Positions 47,301-60,600 of a DNA stretch of 64,000 nt are shown one piece after another. Made by a program: the position numbers and the translations under genes. Position 1 is the first letter of the stretch. Every line of letters begins with the position of its first letter. The notes beneath the pieces were generated by a model. That model did not search any database. It saw only the letters and a program-made list of their open reading frames with translations, and was not told where the DNA came from. This DNA is from Macrolepiota albuminosa. Its lineage: Eukaryota; Basidiomycota; Agaricomycetes; Agaricales; Agaricaceae. Location: contig JAMWFC010000065.1 in NCBI GenBank assembly GCA_027475525.1, positions 872,188 to 936,187 on the forward strand. The letters are read 5' to 3'.

Positions 47301-50300
47301 ACGTGGCTGGCCTGGCAGCGTCAAAGTATGTATGTATGGGTACGTACTCTTCTCATCATAATCATGATATCGCGTTCCATCCACATCCACAGTGATTACC
47401 ATACATAATTCGATAAACATATTTACGGCGGTGCGTGCGTGCGTGCGATGCGCATACAGTAAACACAAAGCTAGAGTATACACATTCGATGGTATGCCAC
47501 ACTCTTCAAACTTTCAAGATCCATATAAATATAAATATAATATAAATATAAATATATTCGCATTCTCGTATTCGTAGCTTCGAGATATGAGATGACATGA
47601 TGGGATAGGATGTATGTATGTATGTACATATGTACATACTGATAGCTTACACTTGAACGGGCAACCTTCCCTGCCAAGTCCCAAAACCTTTATTTAGCCG
47701 TGCCGTACGGTACGGTACGGTACGCGCAGTTGGCCAAGAATGGGAATTCGCTTACCCTTGCCCACCCCTTGTGCCTGAGTAGATGGCTGCTGGGTGGCTA
47801 GGTGGCTGGGTAGCTGGGTCCATAGGTGGCCGGGTGTCACTGGCTTGGTGGGTCGAATTACATAATCAAGTAAGCAAGGAGCAAGGTCCCAACTTTTGAT
47901 CCGGATCAAAAAAAAATATCCCACCCCTACCCGATCGCGTTTATAATAAAGAAAGAAAGAAAGAAATCGGGGAATCGGGGAATGGGGGGTCGTGGAATTT
48001 GGCTGTCGAATTTGTGGGGATCGTGGATCTTGCTGCCGATACGGATACGGGCGCTAGAGTATAGGTATAGGTATAGGTATAGGTATAGTGGGTGGGCGCC
48101 CTTGAATGGATGGATGGAGGAAAGGAAAACTTGTTGTTTTTTTTCTTTTTTTTTTCTGATGTCGCTGCACCACTACCACCCCGACGTGATCTTGTCTGAT
48201 CAGGGATATATATCTAAATTGGTCCAGCGTCTAGCCCACCCACCGGTAATAAAAGAATGCTGCAGGATAGGATAGGATAGGATAGGATAGGAAGAGAAGG
48301 CAAGAGAGGGTTCTTGTGAGAGGATCCGTGTCAGTGTCAGTCAGTCAGTCAGTTGTCAGGGTTGTCAGACGATTTCGTGCATGGAGTGGATATATCTATT
48401 TATTGTTCTGTTCTGCGCGATCAAGGATGCGCATGGATGCGTTGGTGATTGGTGATTGGTGATGCGTGGTTAGGTATAGTATAGGTATAGTATAGTTATA
48501 TGTAGTATAGTATAGAATAGAAGAGAATAGAATAGAATGGTGTAGTGCATGTGGAGGTGGACGTGTTGGATCGTAGAGACGAAGGCTTCGACGTACGATA
48601 ATCCATCCATCCATCATCTATCCATCCATCTATTCATCTATCCATCGCGTCCCGTCGCGTCCCGGCTGATCAAATGAGGTCGAGGGGGGGTTAAACGGGG
48701 CGTTAAACACTATTAGTATTCGTATCACTATTTGAATCAATTTACACAAGTACTGCAGGAGAGAGTCTGGCGCTAATGAATGATATACCCCAGCGTCTGT
48801 CTGTCTGTCCATCTGTCTGGTCTTTCTGGTCTATCTATCTATCTATCTATCTGTATGGTCCATAGCCCAATGGTTCATACCGGTACCAACCCATCAATCT
48901 ACCCCAATCATCTGATTCCGCCGTTACGCTGAATTAGTTTCGTTTTAGTTTAGTTTCGTTTCGTTTCGTTTTTAGTTTCGGGTTCCAAGGACAAAGACAA
49001 GGTCGCGCCCGCGCCCGCGCTGTAAATAGGGTAGGCTAGTAGGCTAAGCTCCCCTCGTTCCTCGTTCCCTTGCGCGTTTGTTGTTTTTATATAGCACGTA
49101 GAGGCTGAACGTTGAACGTTGAATCCTGATTGTGATTGTGAATGTGATTATAATCGAGTACGGGTGCGGTGTCCGTGTCCGTGTCCGTGTCCACATCTCT
49201 ACATAGTAAGTATGTACATAGGGCGGCCTCGTCCGCGTCCGCGTCCGGTGTCACGGCCACGGTCACAGTTCATCATCTCATCATCTCATTGGTCACAGTC
49301 AAGTCACTGATAGACGCTCAAAGCGCTCAACACGGGACGACACGGGACCACGGGGACACGGGCGGGTCTTTCCCTTCCCTTTCTTGCCTTCCTTCCTTGC
49401 CTTTAGATCTTGAAATTTTAAATTTGTCCACTCTAGGAATCGAAGGATGAAACGAATGGCTGATGGAAGCCTGCGTTCTGTTGTCCGTTGACACACGGAC
49501 ACGGACACGGACTTGGGTGTAGGTGAATTTGAACTTGAAGTGTGGTGGGGTGGGTGGGGGGTGGGGGTTGGAAGAATCGGATGGGATGGGATGGGAGAGC
49601 CGGAGGGGCTCAGATGCGTGATCGTGTCGTGATCGCGCGCGTCTGTCTGTCTTGTGTCTTGTGTCTTGTGTCTTGTAGATGTCTAGTGTAGATGTCTTGT
49701 CTCTCATGTGTCCATTACCCGACCTCCATTTTTCAAAGAGGGGTTCTAGATTTTATTGTTTTATTTTATTTTCCGGTGGAGTGTGTGTTGGATCCGATAT
49801 GATATGATATGATATGATATGATGCGCGTGCGCATACGTCTATGCTCCATGCTCCATATCCATCCATCCATCCACATTCACGCGCGTATACAAATACGAA
49901 ATCCGAGTCCCGAGTCCCGGGTCCCCGAGAGTCCGAGTCCGCGCGGTCGGGGAGGGACACAGACACAGACACAGATTATGCATAACTAAACTAAACTAGA
50001 CTATACTAGACTAATCCGATACATCCATGGTAAAGTTGAATGTACGCAGACGGACGGGACACAGCGCATCACATCGCATGGCATGGCATGGCACGGGACT
50101 GGGGTTGGGGTTGGGGTAGAGGGGCCCGGCTTACATGCATCATTTCGCGAAGCCCAGCCCCCAGTTGGCCGCGATTTAATTATGAAATCATTTTTTGTTT
50201 TGATGTTTTGGGACCATGCGCCACTTGAAAACGCAAGGCGTGACGTGACGAGAATTGAGAAAATAATTATACGACGTAAAGTGGGTGTGTTAATGAGGTG

Positions 50301-50532
50301 GAGGGCGGGAGGGGAGGTGGCGGGACACGGGCACGTGGGGTTGAGCCAAATGGGGATGGGGACAAGAGCAAGGCTATGGGGAATCCCAGGGGAATCCCCT
50401 GGTGCCGGGAGTGCCGAAGGGAAAAAGAAAAGAAAAAGGTGACGTGTGGTCACCCTGGATTGACCAAGGACGGTCGCCAACGCGTTCTTGTTTTAAATAT
50501 GACGGCGGACAGAAAGTGGGCGGCCTGTACCA
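44324..50532. other. gene-poor, microsatellite-rich upstream region of the cyclin gene
   Basis: No gene supported. Simple repeats accumulate from about 46 kb: a (GTAGTTC)n-like heptamer 47111-47150, (GTACG)n 47705-47726, (GTATAG)5 48059-48088, (GGATA)n 48265-48291, (CTAT)n 48831-48852, (GTGTCC)n near 49164-49190, (GATAT)n 49796-49822. ORFs here are by-products of these repeats. Confidence 0.6.
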
Positions 50533-52611
50533 ATGGCCCTCCTACACGCTGCGCCTCTGACGCCACCGATGACGACGACTCTGCGGCGGCGCACTACGCC
50601 AGCCACGACGCAGAAGCCCAGCCTGCCGCCCATTGCACACATTGACCGCCAACTTGCCGCGCGTGTCCCCGCCGTTGTGTGCCCCGTGACTCCGCCGGAC
50701 GACGCCGTGCCGCACACAGACTGGCTCGACCTCTCCCGCACGCGCCCTGCACACTTTGTCGCCGAGAAGACGTGCGAAATCATATGTTACCTGTGGTTTG
50801 CCACTGCCGCCCCCGAGCACTCGTACCCCACCCCGACCAGCTCCCCGCCCTTTTCCCAGCGCCCCAACCCCGCCACCACCACCCTCCAGCTCGTTGCCAC
50901 CCCCACGTTTGTCCAGTTTATGCAGAAGCTCCTCGAGACGACACAGGTCTCGCAGTCGGTGATTGTCTTGTCCCTGCATTACATCTACCGCCTCAAGGTC
51001 CGCAACCGCTTCACGCCCGCCCAGCCCGGCAGCGAGTTCCGCATTGCCGTCGCCGCACTCATGATGGCCAACAAGTTTCTCGACGAGTGAGTCGTGTCGT
51101 GTCTTTGTCTCTCGTCGTCTCATCCTCTACAGCAATACGTACACAAACAAGACGTGGTCTGAAGTCTCCGGCATCGACCTCGCCGAAATCAACCGCATGG
51201 AAAAAGAGTTCCTCTCAGGCGTCCAATTCAACCTCTACGTCGACAAATCAACATACGCGTCCTGGCTCAACCTCCTCAAGGGCCTCGTCCTCGCTAAAGA
51301 GCGCGACTCGCGCCACTTCCGCAAGTCCCGCTCTGCGCCTAAACATGCACTCCCACATGCCTCCGCTGGGCCCTCGTCACGCATCTACACCACCGCTTCC
51401 AGACCCCATCGCGCACGGTCCACGTCCCCCACACAATCCCGCCGGCAGTTCTACGGGCGTATCCACGACCCGCCCTCGCCCTCGCCCGCCTCCCCCTCCG
51501 CCCCGGTGCACCTCGGCGCCAAACGATCCGCCGACGCGGCGTTCTCCCCGACCACGGCCGCACACTCCCACCTCCCGTGCAAACGCCACCTCCAGCTGCA
51601 CATCCCCGAATTCTCATCCTCGGCTAATGCGAGCGCACCGCATTCGCATTCCCCGCTTGAGGGTCTGCAGTCGTTCGAGACCATGTCGCTCGCGTCGCCG
51701 GCACAAGGCCAGCCTGGGCCGCATGCGCACGCGCACGCGCAGTGGTCTCAGCACCCGCGCCGACTCGCGCCCGAGACACTCGTCACGCCTTATTCCATCT
51801 CTGAAGAACGGAGATCTGCTGTCCCGCAGGTACGTGTCTCTCCTCCGTTTCTTTTACATGCTCTGATTGGGGTTGGGTGTAGAATTTGTATTTTTATACG
51901 CTGGCGTGTTCGCCGATGGATCGTGAGGAAGAGGGGAGAGCGAGGAAAGCGAGGTTGAGGTATCACCAGCCGACGTCTCATGCTCAGGCGCAGGCGCAGG
52001 CGCACCCTCAGTCGCAGGCGCAGCCTCGTTCGACGGCGCACGTGAACACGCATGGGCATGGGTATGCGTATTATCATCCTGTGGTGCAGTCTGCGTCTAC
52101 GAGCCCGATGTATACGTATGCGACGCATGCACATGCACATCCGCTTCCGCTTCCGCTTTCGCTTGCGCCGATACCTCCACCTTTACCTCCGCATGCGCAT
52201 GCAGTTACTCAGCACCCACACCCACAGCCGCAAACGCAAACGCAAACGCAAACGCAGACCCAGACCCAGACCCAGACGCAAGCGAACACGAACACGAACA
52301 CGTATGCGCTCCCGCATTTCCACGAGACGCAGTGGACGCGTCGTCTTCCTTCTCCTACACCGACACAGAACGCGAGCGGGAACGGGAGCGCGAATGGGAA
52401 TGGGAAGACAGAGTCGCCGGTACAGGCTGCGCCGTTTGCGAATGCGGGACCGCCGGGGGTGCAAGTGCAGGTTTATCCGTACCTGTATACGTACCCGTAC
52501 CCGTACCCGACGCCTGTGCAGGGGTCGATGGTCGTTCCTACTCCTGGGCCTGGGCTTGTAAGGGGGGTGGGGGTGGGGGTGGGGGTGGGGTCGTTTGTGA
52601 GGAGGTGGTGA
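50533..52611 (+). CDS. Pho85-type (Pcl/Clg1-like) cyclin, three exons
   Basis: Exons: 50533-51086, 51133-51829, 51883-52611; 659 aa. The cyclin box spans about residues 120-260: PTFVQFMQKLLETTQVSQSV, VIVLSLHYIYRLK, EFRIAVAALMMANKFLD, TWSEVSGIDLAEINRMEKEF and NLYVDKSTYASWLNLLKGL. Such cyclins activate a Pho85-like CDK in nutrient, glycogen and polarity control. The remaining 400 residues are low-complexity: Ser/Pro/His-rich, then AQ repeats, a QT repeat run encoded by a CAAACG-type hexamer array (52231-52302), and a Gly/Val tail. The first intron is 46 nt and the second 53 nt. Start chosen as the first ATG of the open frame. The exact yeast orthologue cannot be set. Confidence 0.85.
52231..52302 (+). 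repeat. hexanucleotide array inside the cyclin coding sequence
   Basis: CAAACG x4, then CAGACC/CAGACG and CGAACA-type units. The 6-bp period keeps frame and encodes the QTQTQT and NTNTNT stretches. Confidence 0.85.
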
Positions 52612-55600
52612 AGGGTGGGGTTTTTTTTCGTGTGGGTTCTCTTTTGGTTTTTTTGGTATCTTTATTTCGCGTTGGCGTGTTTTTTTTTTTGCTTGCTTGG
52701 TCGTGTGGTTCTTTTTTTACTTTTTTTTTTTTTTTTTTCGTTGATTTTGTGAACTTGAACTTTGTTCATGTACATTCACTATCATCACCACACGAGTACG
52801 CTTTATTTTCGTTTTTTCGTTTAAGTAAGTGTTGACTTTTTATTTTTTCGTTTTTTTTTTCGCATTTGGTATTTTGGTATTTTGCATTTTGGCATTTTGG
52901 TACGTTGTTATATTGCTCACTCACATCCATCCCATACATACATACATACATACATACATACATACGACACATGATACATGATTCATGATACATACATACA
53001 TACAATGCATATACAATACAATAAAGTCATACTTTCATACTCAATCATACTCAATCATACATACATACATACATACATACGTAGTCCGTACTCAATCATC
53101 AATCGACTCAATCCATACCATACCGGTACCGTCATTCATACTTACATATATCATTATACGCATACGCTTAAACACTCAATCAATTGCATGGTTTGCCTTG
53201 GTCTTGGTCTTGGCCTTTGTGATTTGTGGTTTGTGGTTTGTGGTTTGTGGTTTGTGGTTTGTGGTTTGTGATTTGTGATTTGTGAGGTTCGTAAGGTTCT
53301 GTGGAGTTTGTTAAGATTGCACGAGACGGGTGGCGTGAGCGTGAGCGTGGTGGATTTGTTGGAAAACGAAAACGAAAACGAAACATGCCTCCGGATTCGT
53401 ATGCCGCGATTTTGCGGGGCGGGCGGGCGGGCGCGGGCGCGGGTCTTTGTTTTGGTTTTGGTTTTGGTTTTGGTTTTGGATCGTGGTCTTGTGTCTTGTG
53501 TCTTGGTTTTGGTTTCTGGGTTTTGGTTTTGGATTAGTTAGTAATATGATATAATATAATATAATATAATATATTCGTGGAGTGGAGTGGAGAGGAATTG
53601 AATTGAATTGGGATGGATGTGTTTTGTTTTGCTTTTTTTACCTATTGATATACGTGGAACGTGGAATGTGAGACTTTGAGACACTCGGACTCGGAAATCG
53701 AAGTGGTGGTGGTGGTGTTGGTGGTGGTTGTTGTTTTGGAGGGTAGGGTGGTTTGTGGCTTGTGATTAGGATTAGAATTGGGTGACAGTGGGGTGTGAGC
53801 ATGACGTTTTTGTTTGAACTTGGACATCCGCGAGATGAGACGAAACGAAACGAGACATGGGTGTGGGGGTGCACCCCCCCCCCCTCCCCCCTCTTTGATA
53901 CTGATATGATATTGATATTGATTCGATTACGGACGGTGTACGTCGTACATAGGCTAGGCGCGGCGTCCGTCACCGTCAGGTCAGGTCTGACTGCGGGGCC
54001 CGGACGTGTGGACGTACGTTATGCACATGGTATATTATGAATATGAATATGAATTATGAATAACCGGTTACAGCCCCCCACCCCCCCAAAAAAGTATTTG
54101 AAACATATGCATATGTTATTTGTCCCCCCCCCCCATGCGACGTTTAAAAGTGCCGGTGGATTTATTGGTTATTGAGACGTGCGGTGTCTTGTTGTTTTTT
54201 TTTTGGGTTTTTTTTTTATTTTCTTTTCTTTTTTTTAAGATTGGAGATTTGGTTATTCCGATCTGGAGAGGGTTCCAGTTCCATCCCTTTCCGATCTTTT
54301 CTCTCTTTTTTTTCCGGTTATATGTATGTATATGTGTCAAGTCAAGTACATATGTATGTTGTTTTTTTATTAACGAGTGTGTGATATTATGATGATGATG
54401 GTTCATGCCACGGCCACGGCCATGCCATGCCGTGCCGTGCCATGCCCCCTTAGCCTAGGAGGCCGGGTGTGTCGTTTTGATATCAGTTTGTAACCCTGGC
54501 AGTGGATGCGTGGCGGAAGATCATCATGATTCATACCAGACGCCCAGAGGCCTAAACACAGTGCCCCAACTCTCAAGGCGGTGTGACCCGTGGAGAGGGT
54601 TTTATCAAATCGAGTTCGTGGAGTTTTCTGCAAACTTGTGCTTTGGGGCGTGGGTGCCCACCATCATTTGTCATTTACGAGTGCGTGTGTTATGCCTGGC
54701 GCTACCCACCCCTGCCTGCCGCTTGTGTATTTGTTTTGTTTTTTGGAGTGATATGTGGATAATGTGACTTGGTTTCTGATATGACACCCATGCGTGCGGA
54801 TGTGTCGTATGTGTCGTATGTGTCTGTGTCCGTGTCCGTGGCACTCGTACCCGAATTGGTTTTACTGTGCTGGTTCCATTTTCATCGCACCACATCGACA
54901 TCGCCAACTCACATACACGCGCTCACGCCTCGGCCTCAGCCTTTTTGGTTTTTTTTTTTTTTTTTTTTGATTGAGTGGATGTCATACAAGACACCGTTTC
55001 CGTAGACTTGCCTATATTCGCAGACAGGTATGTTGATCGCGTTGCGAGGGGGACACTACAGATGCGAGGGACACTTTTCTTTCCCGCAGATTGTCGTTTT
55101 TGTGATTTGTCATTTTCTTACTTTGCCGCCCGGGAGGGTTGATGCGATAATTCCCGTGCCTGCGACGATTTTTTAAAAAAAGTGATCGATTATCACGATT
55201 CCGGTCCACCGTGAAAATAATGCTGTAAGGATAATTAATGATACCCATCATGACGGCGGTCAATTTTTTCATACCACATACGGTGGATCCATTCGACAAA
55301 AAGCATCGCTTGTTCCCCTATTCTTTCATGTTCCGTCCCAGGCTGACAGAGCCCCTTGTGGCAACATATATCAACGATCTCTTTTGTGCTGCCATAACAC
55401 CGGCGGCTGCGCACGTCAATGTGGTGTGAGCATTCTTCCCATTGTTTGTTAGTTTTGGATCCGCGTGCATCCATCCATCCATCAGCTAGAAAGTTCTGGA
55501 GATCGTGCGCGGTGTCCATATGCCGCAACACCGCGTCCGCAGATTGTCATTTGGCGATTCATTCAAGTTTAACCTCTTAGCCACAAATAATTTATTTCCT

Positions 55601-57001
55601 TGGGGACTAAATTTGCATATCAATGATAGCTTTTTGGCAGGATCACCACGAGATCCGAATCCCGGTTCGACTCGGCTCGGTTCTACCCATACTTAAACAC
55701 AAACCCCCCCCGCGCCTAAAAATAATAACCGTATGCATTCACTTGTAATTAACATTTCTTACTTGAGCCGTTGTCTCGTTCAAGAAATCGGTCTTCGCTC
55801 TAAAGCCCGCCTTGCCTGTCGATCTTTGGACTGAACAATCCACCCGACTCAGCTCGCCTCCACGGCGATGCAGATTGTGCGGCCCTTTCGCACCCTTTGA
55901 TGTGGCAATTGCTTGTTGGCAGGGTGCATTCCAAGATGCGTGTGACATTTTTTTGTCCTTGTGGTAAGAAAGAGGCCTTCCCTTTGTTCTTTGAATTCTC
56001 GGTTTCTATTGACATCAGTGATTGGAGTAGCGAGGAGATAGATAGGTGTCTGCGCAGGGTAGAGAAGTTAGGAGCCCACGATCATCAGGATTCTAAATCG
56101 AAATTTGAAAAAAGAAACAAAAAAAAACACAAAAGAGCACGGATGCGGTAAGTTCAGTTCCTGGGTATAGTTAGAAACCAACTGTTTCTGGCGCTGTTGG
56201 CATGATTGTCGTAGTTCCGGCCATGCAACACTACGACCGACTGGGATGATTTTTTCCGCCCCGTGTGTGTGTGCCTCAAGGGACGCAGTAGAACGACTAG
56301 CGTGACTTTATTACCCTTGTGGAGTGGCGATTCTGGCAAAGTACATTTCCAATGATCATCCGATGCACCTCTGTTCTAGTTGGTGGACACGTCGCTTTCA
56401 ACGTCCATCAAATAAAGCGATCTGGGGCTATCTAAAAATATTGTTTTTTTTTTTCATTGTTCTCCTCTGGGTGGATAACTTGTCGGAAGATGTCCAATAG
56501 GGCCTACGTCACTGTGCACTCAGGGTTGGATGGGATGCAATCACATTCCTTGCACGAATGACTGCATCAAGAACACCGTATGAAAGGGATGTACAATTAC
56601 ACGTATCGCGAAGTAAGCGGAACTGAGCACAGAACCATGGATCGGGAGCAGGGTGCAAGATGATTCTGATACACCTTTAACGTTAGTTTCCGGACTGGTA
56701 ACTAGACAGTTCGCCTTGCGATGTATGTGATGCCACGGCCATGGCAATTAACCTCAGTGCAACTCGTTGTTCTGTGCGTGGATGAAGTGGAGGGCGATGA
56801 TGGTGGCCCTGACGTGATTATGGATAGCAGAGCTTATATGCTCAGAAAGGCAAGAGTTTATTCCACAATTCCGGGTGCATACGTTTCTGATGCATGTTGT
56901 CGTAATAGTTCAATTGTCGCAGCAAACAGGCAAGAACCCGTGGCGTATATGGAAGCGGCATTAATACGAGCATAATAACCTTACTGATATCTTGTATGGA
57001 G
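52612..57001. other. intergenic, dense simple repeats and homopolymers
   Basis: Long T runs follow the cyclin stop. Arrays: (CATA)n 52934-52965, (ATAC)n 53057-53080, (TTTGTGG)n 53218-53287, (TTTTGG)n 53450-53479, (ATAAT)n 53548-53572, and poly-T near 54950. From 55 to 57 kb the sequence is less repetitive, but no gene could be supported. Confidence 0.55.
53218..53287 (+). repeat. (TTTGTGG)n heptamer array
   Basis: About nine units of TTTGTGG with late ATTTGTG variants. It is G/T-strand biased but is not a known telomere repeat. Confidence 0.85.
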
Positions 57002-57556
57002 TTAAGCACTCGAAGACGGCCGATTTTCGGTGTTGGACGAGGCGGAGCTCGCTAAGCGCTCCTCTTCAACACGTAGTTGAGCAATCGCACTTTCGGTGAA
57101 CCCCTGGATTACCTTGGTTGATAATATGCAGAGGAAACGAAGGGGGTCGTGCTTGCCTGGGTGAACAAATATCCGGCAAGGACAGTGGTCACTGGAAAAC
57201 CAGACGAATGGAGTAATGGCGGAAATGGAGGCGGTTAGTTTCCCTATTTGCAAAAAGGACAGATAAGGCTCAATTGCTTACGGGCACCGCAAAAGAGGGT
57301 CTTGTTTCTATTAAACCCCATGAGTCTCTGACCCAGAACGGCTGACAGGAGAAACGAGACAAAAATTGGATTCAATCGTATCTCGATTACAAGGAATTGT
57401 GCTCGCCTGATGCCAACCCCGAAGTAAGTCCTGCGAAAACACCTTCTTTTCTTGCTTCCTGTGGCGGCGTAAGCCGTCTGATGAACAGCGCAAAAAGCGA
57501 CTTGCCGAAACCACGCGCTTCTGGGCGTCAGCTGAAAGCTGGTTCGCTGTTTCCAT
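57002..57556 (-). CDS. small unresolved gene, possible membrane protein
   Basis: The ATG at 57556 gives METANQLSADAQKRVV. A later open segment in another frame reads RLNPIFVSFLLSAVLGQRL (hydrophobic), then CGA joins over an intron (GTAAGC ... CAAATAG, about 57290-57241) to RKLTASISAITPFVWF and ends VEEERLASSASSN...SSSA at 57002. The first junction between ATG and the hydrophobic segment could not be resolved, so the exon structure is incomplete. Family unknown. It is divergent from Spo22/Zip4, with fewer than 100 bp between the start codons. Confidence 0.45.
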
Positions 57557-57650
57557 AGTCGTTTAGAAACCACTCAACACTTGCGACCACGTGAGAGACG
57601 CGTACTGTCACAATGTGACACGCCTTTCTCACCCAACCCCGACCAAACTC

Positions 57651-60600
57651 ATGTCGCATGGCAAAAGAAAGCAAAGCCTGCAGGAGATCCACGATGAAAT
57701 ACTGGGTGTGTATGACTGTCAGACTATCTCATGGCTGCTCAGTCATGTCCGTGTTTCTCGCTTAGCACTTCTCTTGACAACAAAACCTCAATTAGACGAT
57801 CCAGAGTCTTCGACGCGTCCATCTCTGACAACTGATCTCTATCAAGTAGCTTCTTTAGCAGAGTCTTTTTTGGAACAACGCCCAAGATCCAACAAGAAGA
57901 GCTGGATCCATCTTGCTGACAGTCTAGACCAGGAAGGTTGGTCTCTGCTTGTCGGACAACACAGATAATTTCATCAATCGATCCGTCTAGGGGTCAATCT
58001 ATGGAATATTTCCGGTCTCATACGCAAGACTCCGGAGAACGATGGGCGTATACTGGTGTCCGCGCGTATGTGCTTCCTTTTCCACTTCCACTTCCGCCCT
58101 TACATCTTACACGGTTTAAATCACTAGTCAGATTAGCGGCGTTCCGTCTTATTGAAAGCGGTGTGGAAGCCAAGCCGGGGATAGAAAGTATGTAGACGTA
58201 TACCGGACCTGCTGAAACGTTCCCACGTGGATCTCATGGGGGCTGACCCTCATTCTCGTAAGGCCTATTGCATATTCTCCAATTGGCGAGCAAAACAGGA
58301 GCGACCCTATCCGGTATGGCTGTAAACACTCTATACTTGCATCTTTTCACTGTGAAACTTCTCCCATCAGAAGTCGGAAGACACGATGTCGCAGCAAGGG
58401 TGTTGACCAGTGCAGCCAAAGTAAGTAAGCTTTGTGTTGAAACTACTATTTTGCTCATCCATAACAGTACGAAGAGCTCCTGAGGAATACCGATGACCCC
58501 GATGGCGTGCATCAAGCAGCCATTGCATGTGGTACCGTGGTCTATTTCTCCAGCCGGATGGAAGCTGTGGGTACCTAATCCGTTCCTTTTACACCTAATC
58601 ATGTAACTTTTTTTACCAGGCATGGCAAGAGAAAAATTACACTGTTGCTGACTTCATGTCACAAAAGATTACTGGTGAGTCAATTTTTGTTGTCTTTACG
58701 CCATCCAGACGCCATCTATCACGTGTAGACGATGATCAACGCATAACTCTTCTGCCGCTGCACTCTGTAAGCTCCCTTCAATTGGAACTATCCATCAACG
58801 TGTCATCTGGTCTATTCCAAATCTAGCGTCAACTTTTGGCATCCAAGTTCCACAGGATTGGAAAATCAATGTTAGAATCGCCTGAAGGCACAAAGCCTTC
58901 AGATGCAGTCGTATGGCTTCAGAAGGCATTCACACTGGCAGACCCGTTAGAAGACAGTATGGTCCCTGGCGTCGCGGAGCTCAAAGTATGAGTCTTTCTC
59001 GGCCATCTCGCCGGCATTAATCAATTTGTCCATGAACGTACAGATATCCATCTTGCAGACATTAGGTGGTTTCCGAATCCACGCTAGTCCTCCGTGTAAC
59101 ATCGCTTATTTTTGCCATAGCCAGAGCATATTTCGTATCTGGATCATATGATAGGGCCGAAGCTACTCTTGAGGAGCTCATCCCATCCATAGACGCTTCC
59201 CCTGATCATGTAAGATTGATGTTCCAGTCAAATTTCAAACTCACTACTGAACATCAACATCTTTGTTCATTTGTCCTCTCAGGCAAGTTCCGGCTATCGA
59301 GAACTTCGGTGGCTGAGACTTGCTACTCTCAAACGAAGGAAAGCAGGAGACGCTGCCCTCCTTGATGGTTAGCTACCGAGTTCTATCGGTCCGACTTGAC
59401 AATACTAACTACGGAGCATTATTTAAGCCTTCAAGTCTATTATTGATCACATGGATTACACAGAAACGAATATCACAGAGTAAAACTTTTCCCACATGCG
59501 GATTCATTTTGATCCTACCTTTATTCCCAGCATCCTCCAGGACCTTAGGACCATTCACCATCACCAGTGCGTAATTGGTCCCCTTGGAGCTTGTACTGTA
59601 GATCCGCAACTAATGAAAGATCTCAAGCACGCTTGTCACAGCTGTCCATCAACATTGCCTAGAAAAAGCTCTGTCTTGTCGTGGGACCGGAGAGGATTAT
59701 ATCGACCGTCTCCTTTTATCATTAATATTCCATTGTGCAAAGGATGAAGATCACGCAAGGTCCCTAAAAACCGTCGACACGGCATTTACTTGTACGTGAT
59801 CCTGGTTCATACATGTCTCCTACTCTTACCGCATTAAGTAACTTTCAGCGTTATGTCAAGCCGAATTTGAACTTGGCACTGTTCCCACTACAGCATGTCT
59901 TACTGTAAGGTCCACCCACGCTCTTCCGAACGCCGATGTTGATGGTTCATACGTCCTGCAGCTGCTATGGCAGTATGGGGATCGCCACTACCATGCTAAG
60001 AAGTGGATGGAAGCAGCTGATTGGTATCTGGCTGGGAGCCATAAGCTTTTCAAGGTGAATAGTCCTCTGGCTAGCACGAAATGTTTCCGCAAAGCAGCGT
60101 TGTGTTATATTGAACAACGTGAGTTCGCTCGAGCCTCCACGGTGATCCGGCGTTGTCCCACCAATGAAGCGAAGACCCATTATGTCATATTTACAATCGC
60201 AGTACATCAAGGTTTGTTGCCATCCGGGTTGACAAGTCGCGTAAACTGACATTGCGGCATTTGAAAAGGACTGGAAGACGAAGGTTCGTCGCTCAGAATG
60301 GCGAGACAAGCACCACGTTGATAACGTGAACGCCACTTGTAGCAATTCGGGCTGTGCGAGAGATGGTAGATGCTCCGGACTTCGACCGAAATATGTTGCT
60401 TCTGGCGACTCAGCTCTCACACCAGTCGGAGATGAAGAGTGTTCTTCTCTCGGTGCTAGAGGCTCTTCTTAAGACTCTGAAACTGTCCAACAGCGGCGAA
60501 ACAGCTGTCGAAGCTATGGCTCTAATTAGATGCATCATTAGGCTCGCTTTGGGTCTACTCGGTGAGCCCACGGCTAACAGGTGCTTCAAGCCCATGTCTG

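Noticed and set aside
47100..49850. Microsatellites as CRISPR or satellite arrays
   Set aside because: Units of 4-7 bp without spacers; ordinary simple repeats.
50533..52611. Large overlapping ORFs on both strands in the cyclin region (395 aa +, 193 aa -, Arg-rich frames)
   Set aside because: High GC and low complexity create open shadow frames. Only the three-exon frame shows the cyclin box and proper splice sites.
55600..55700. Possible tRNA gene because of a B-box-like GGTTCGACTC
   Set aside because: No matching A box, acceptor stem or anticodon arm could be folded around it.
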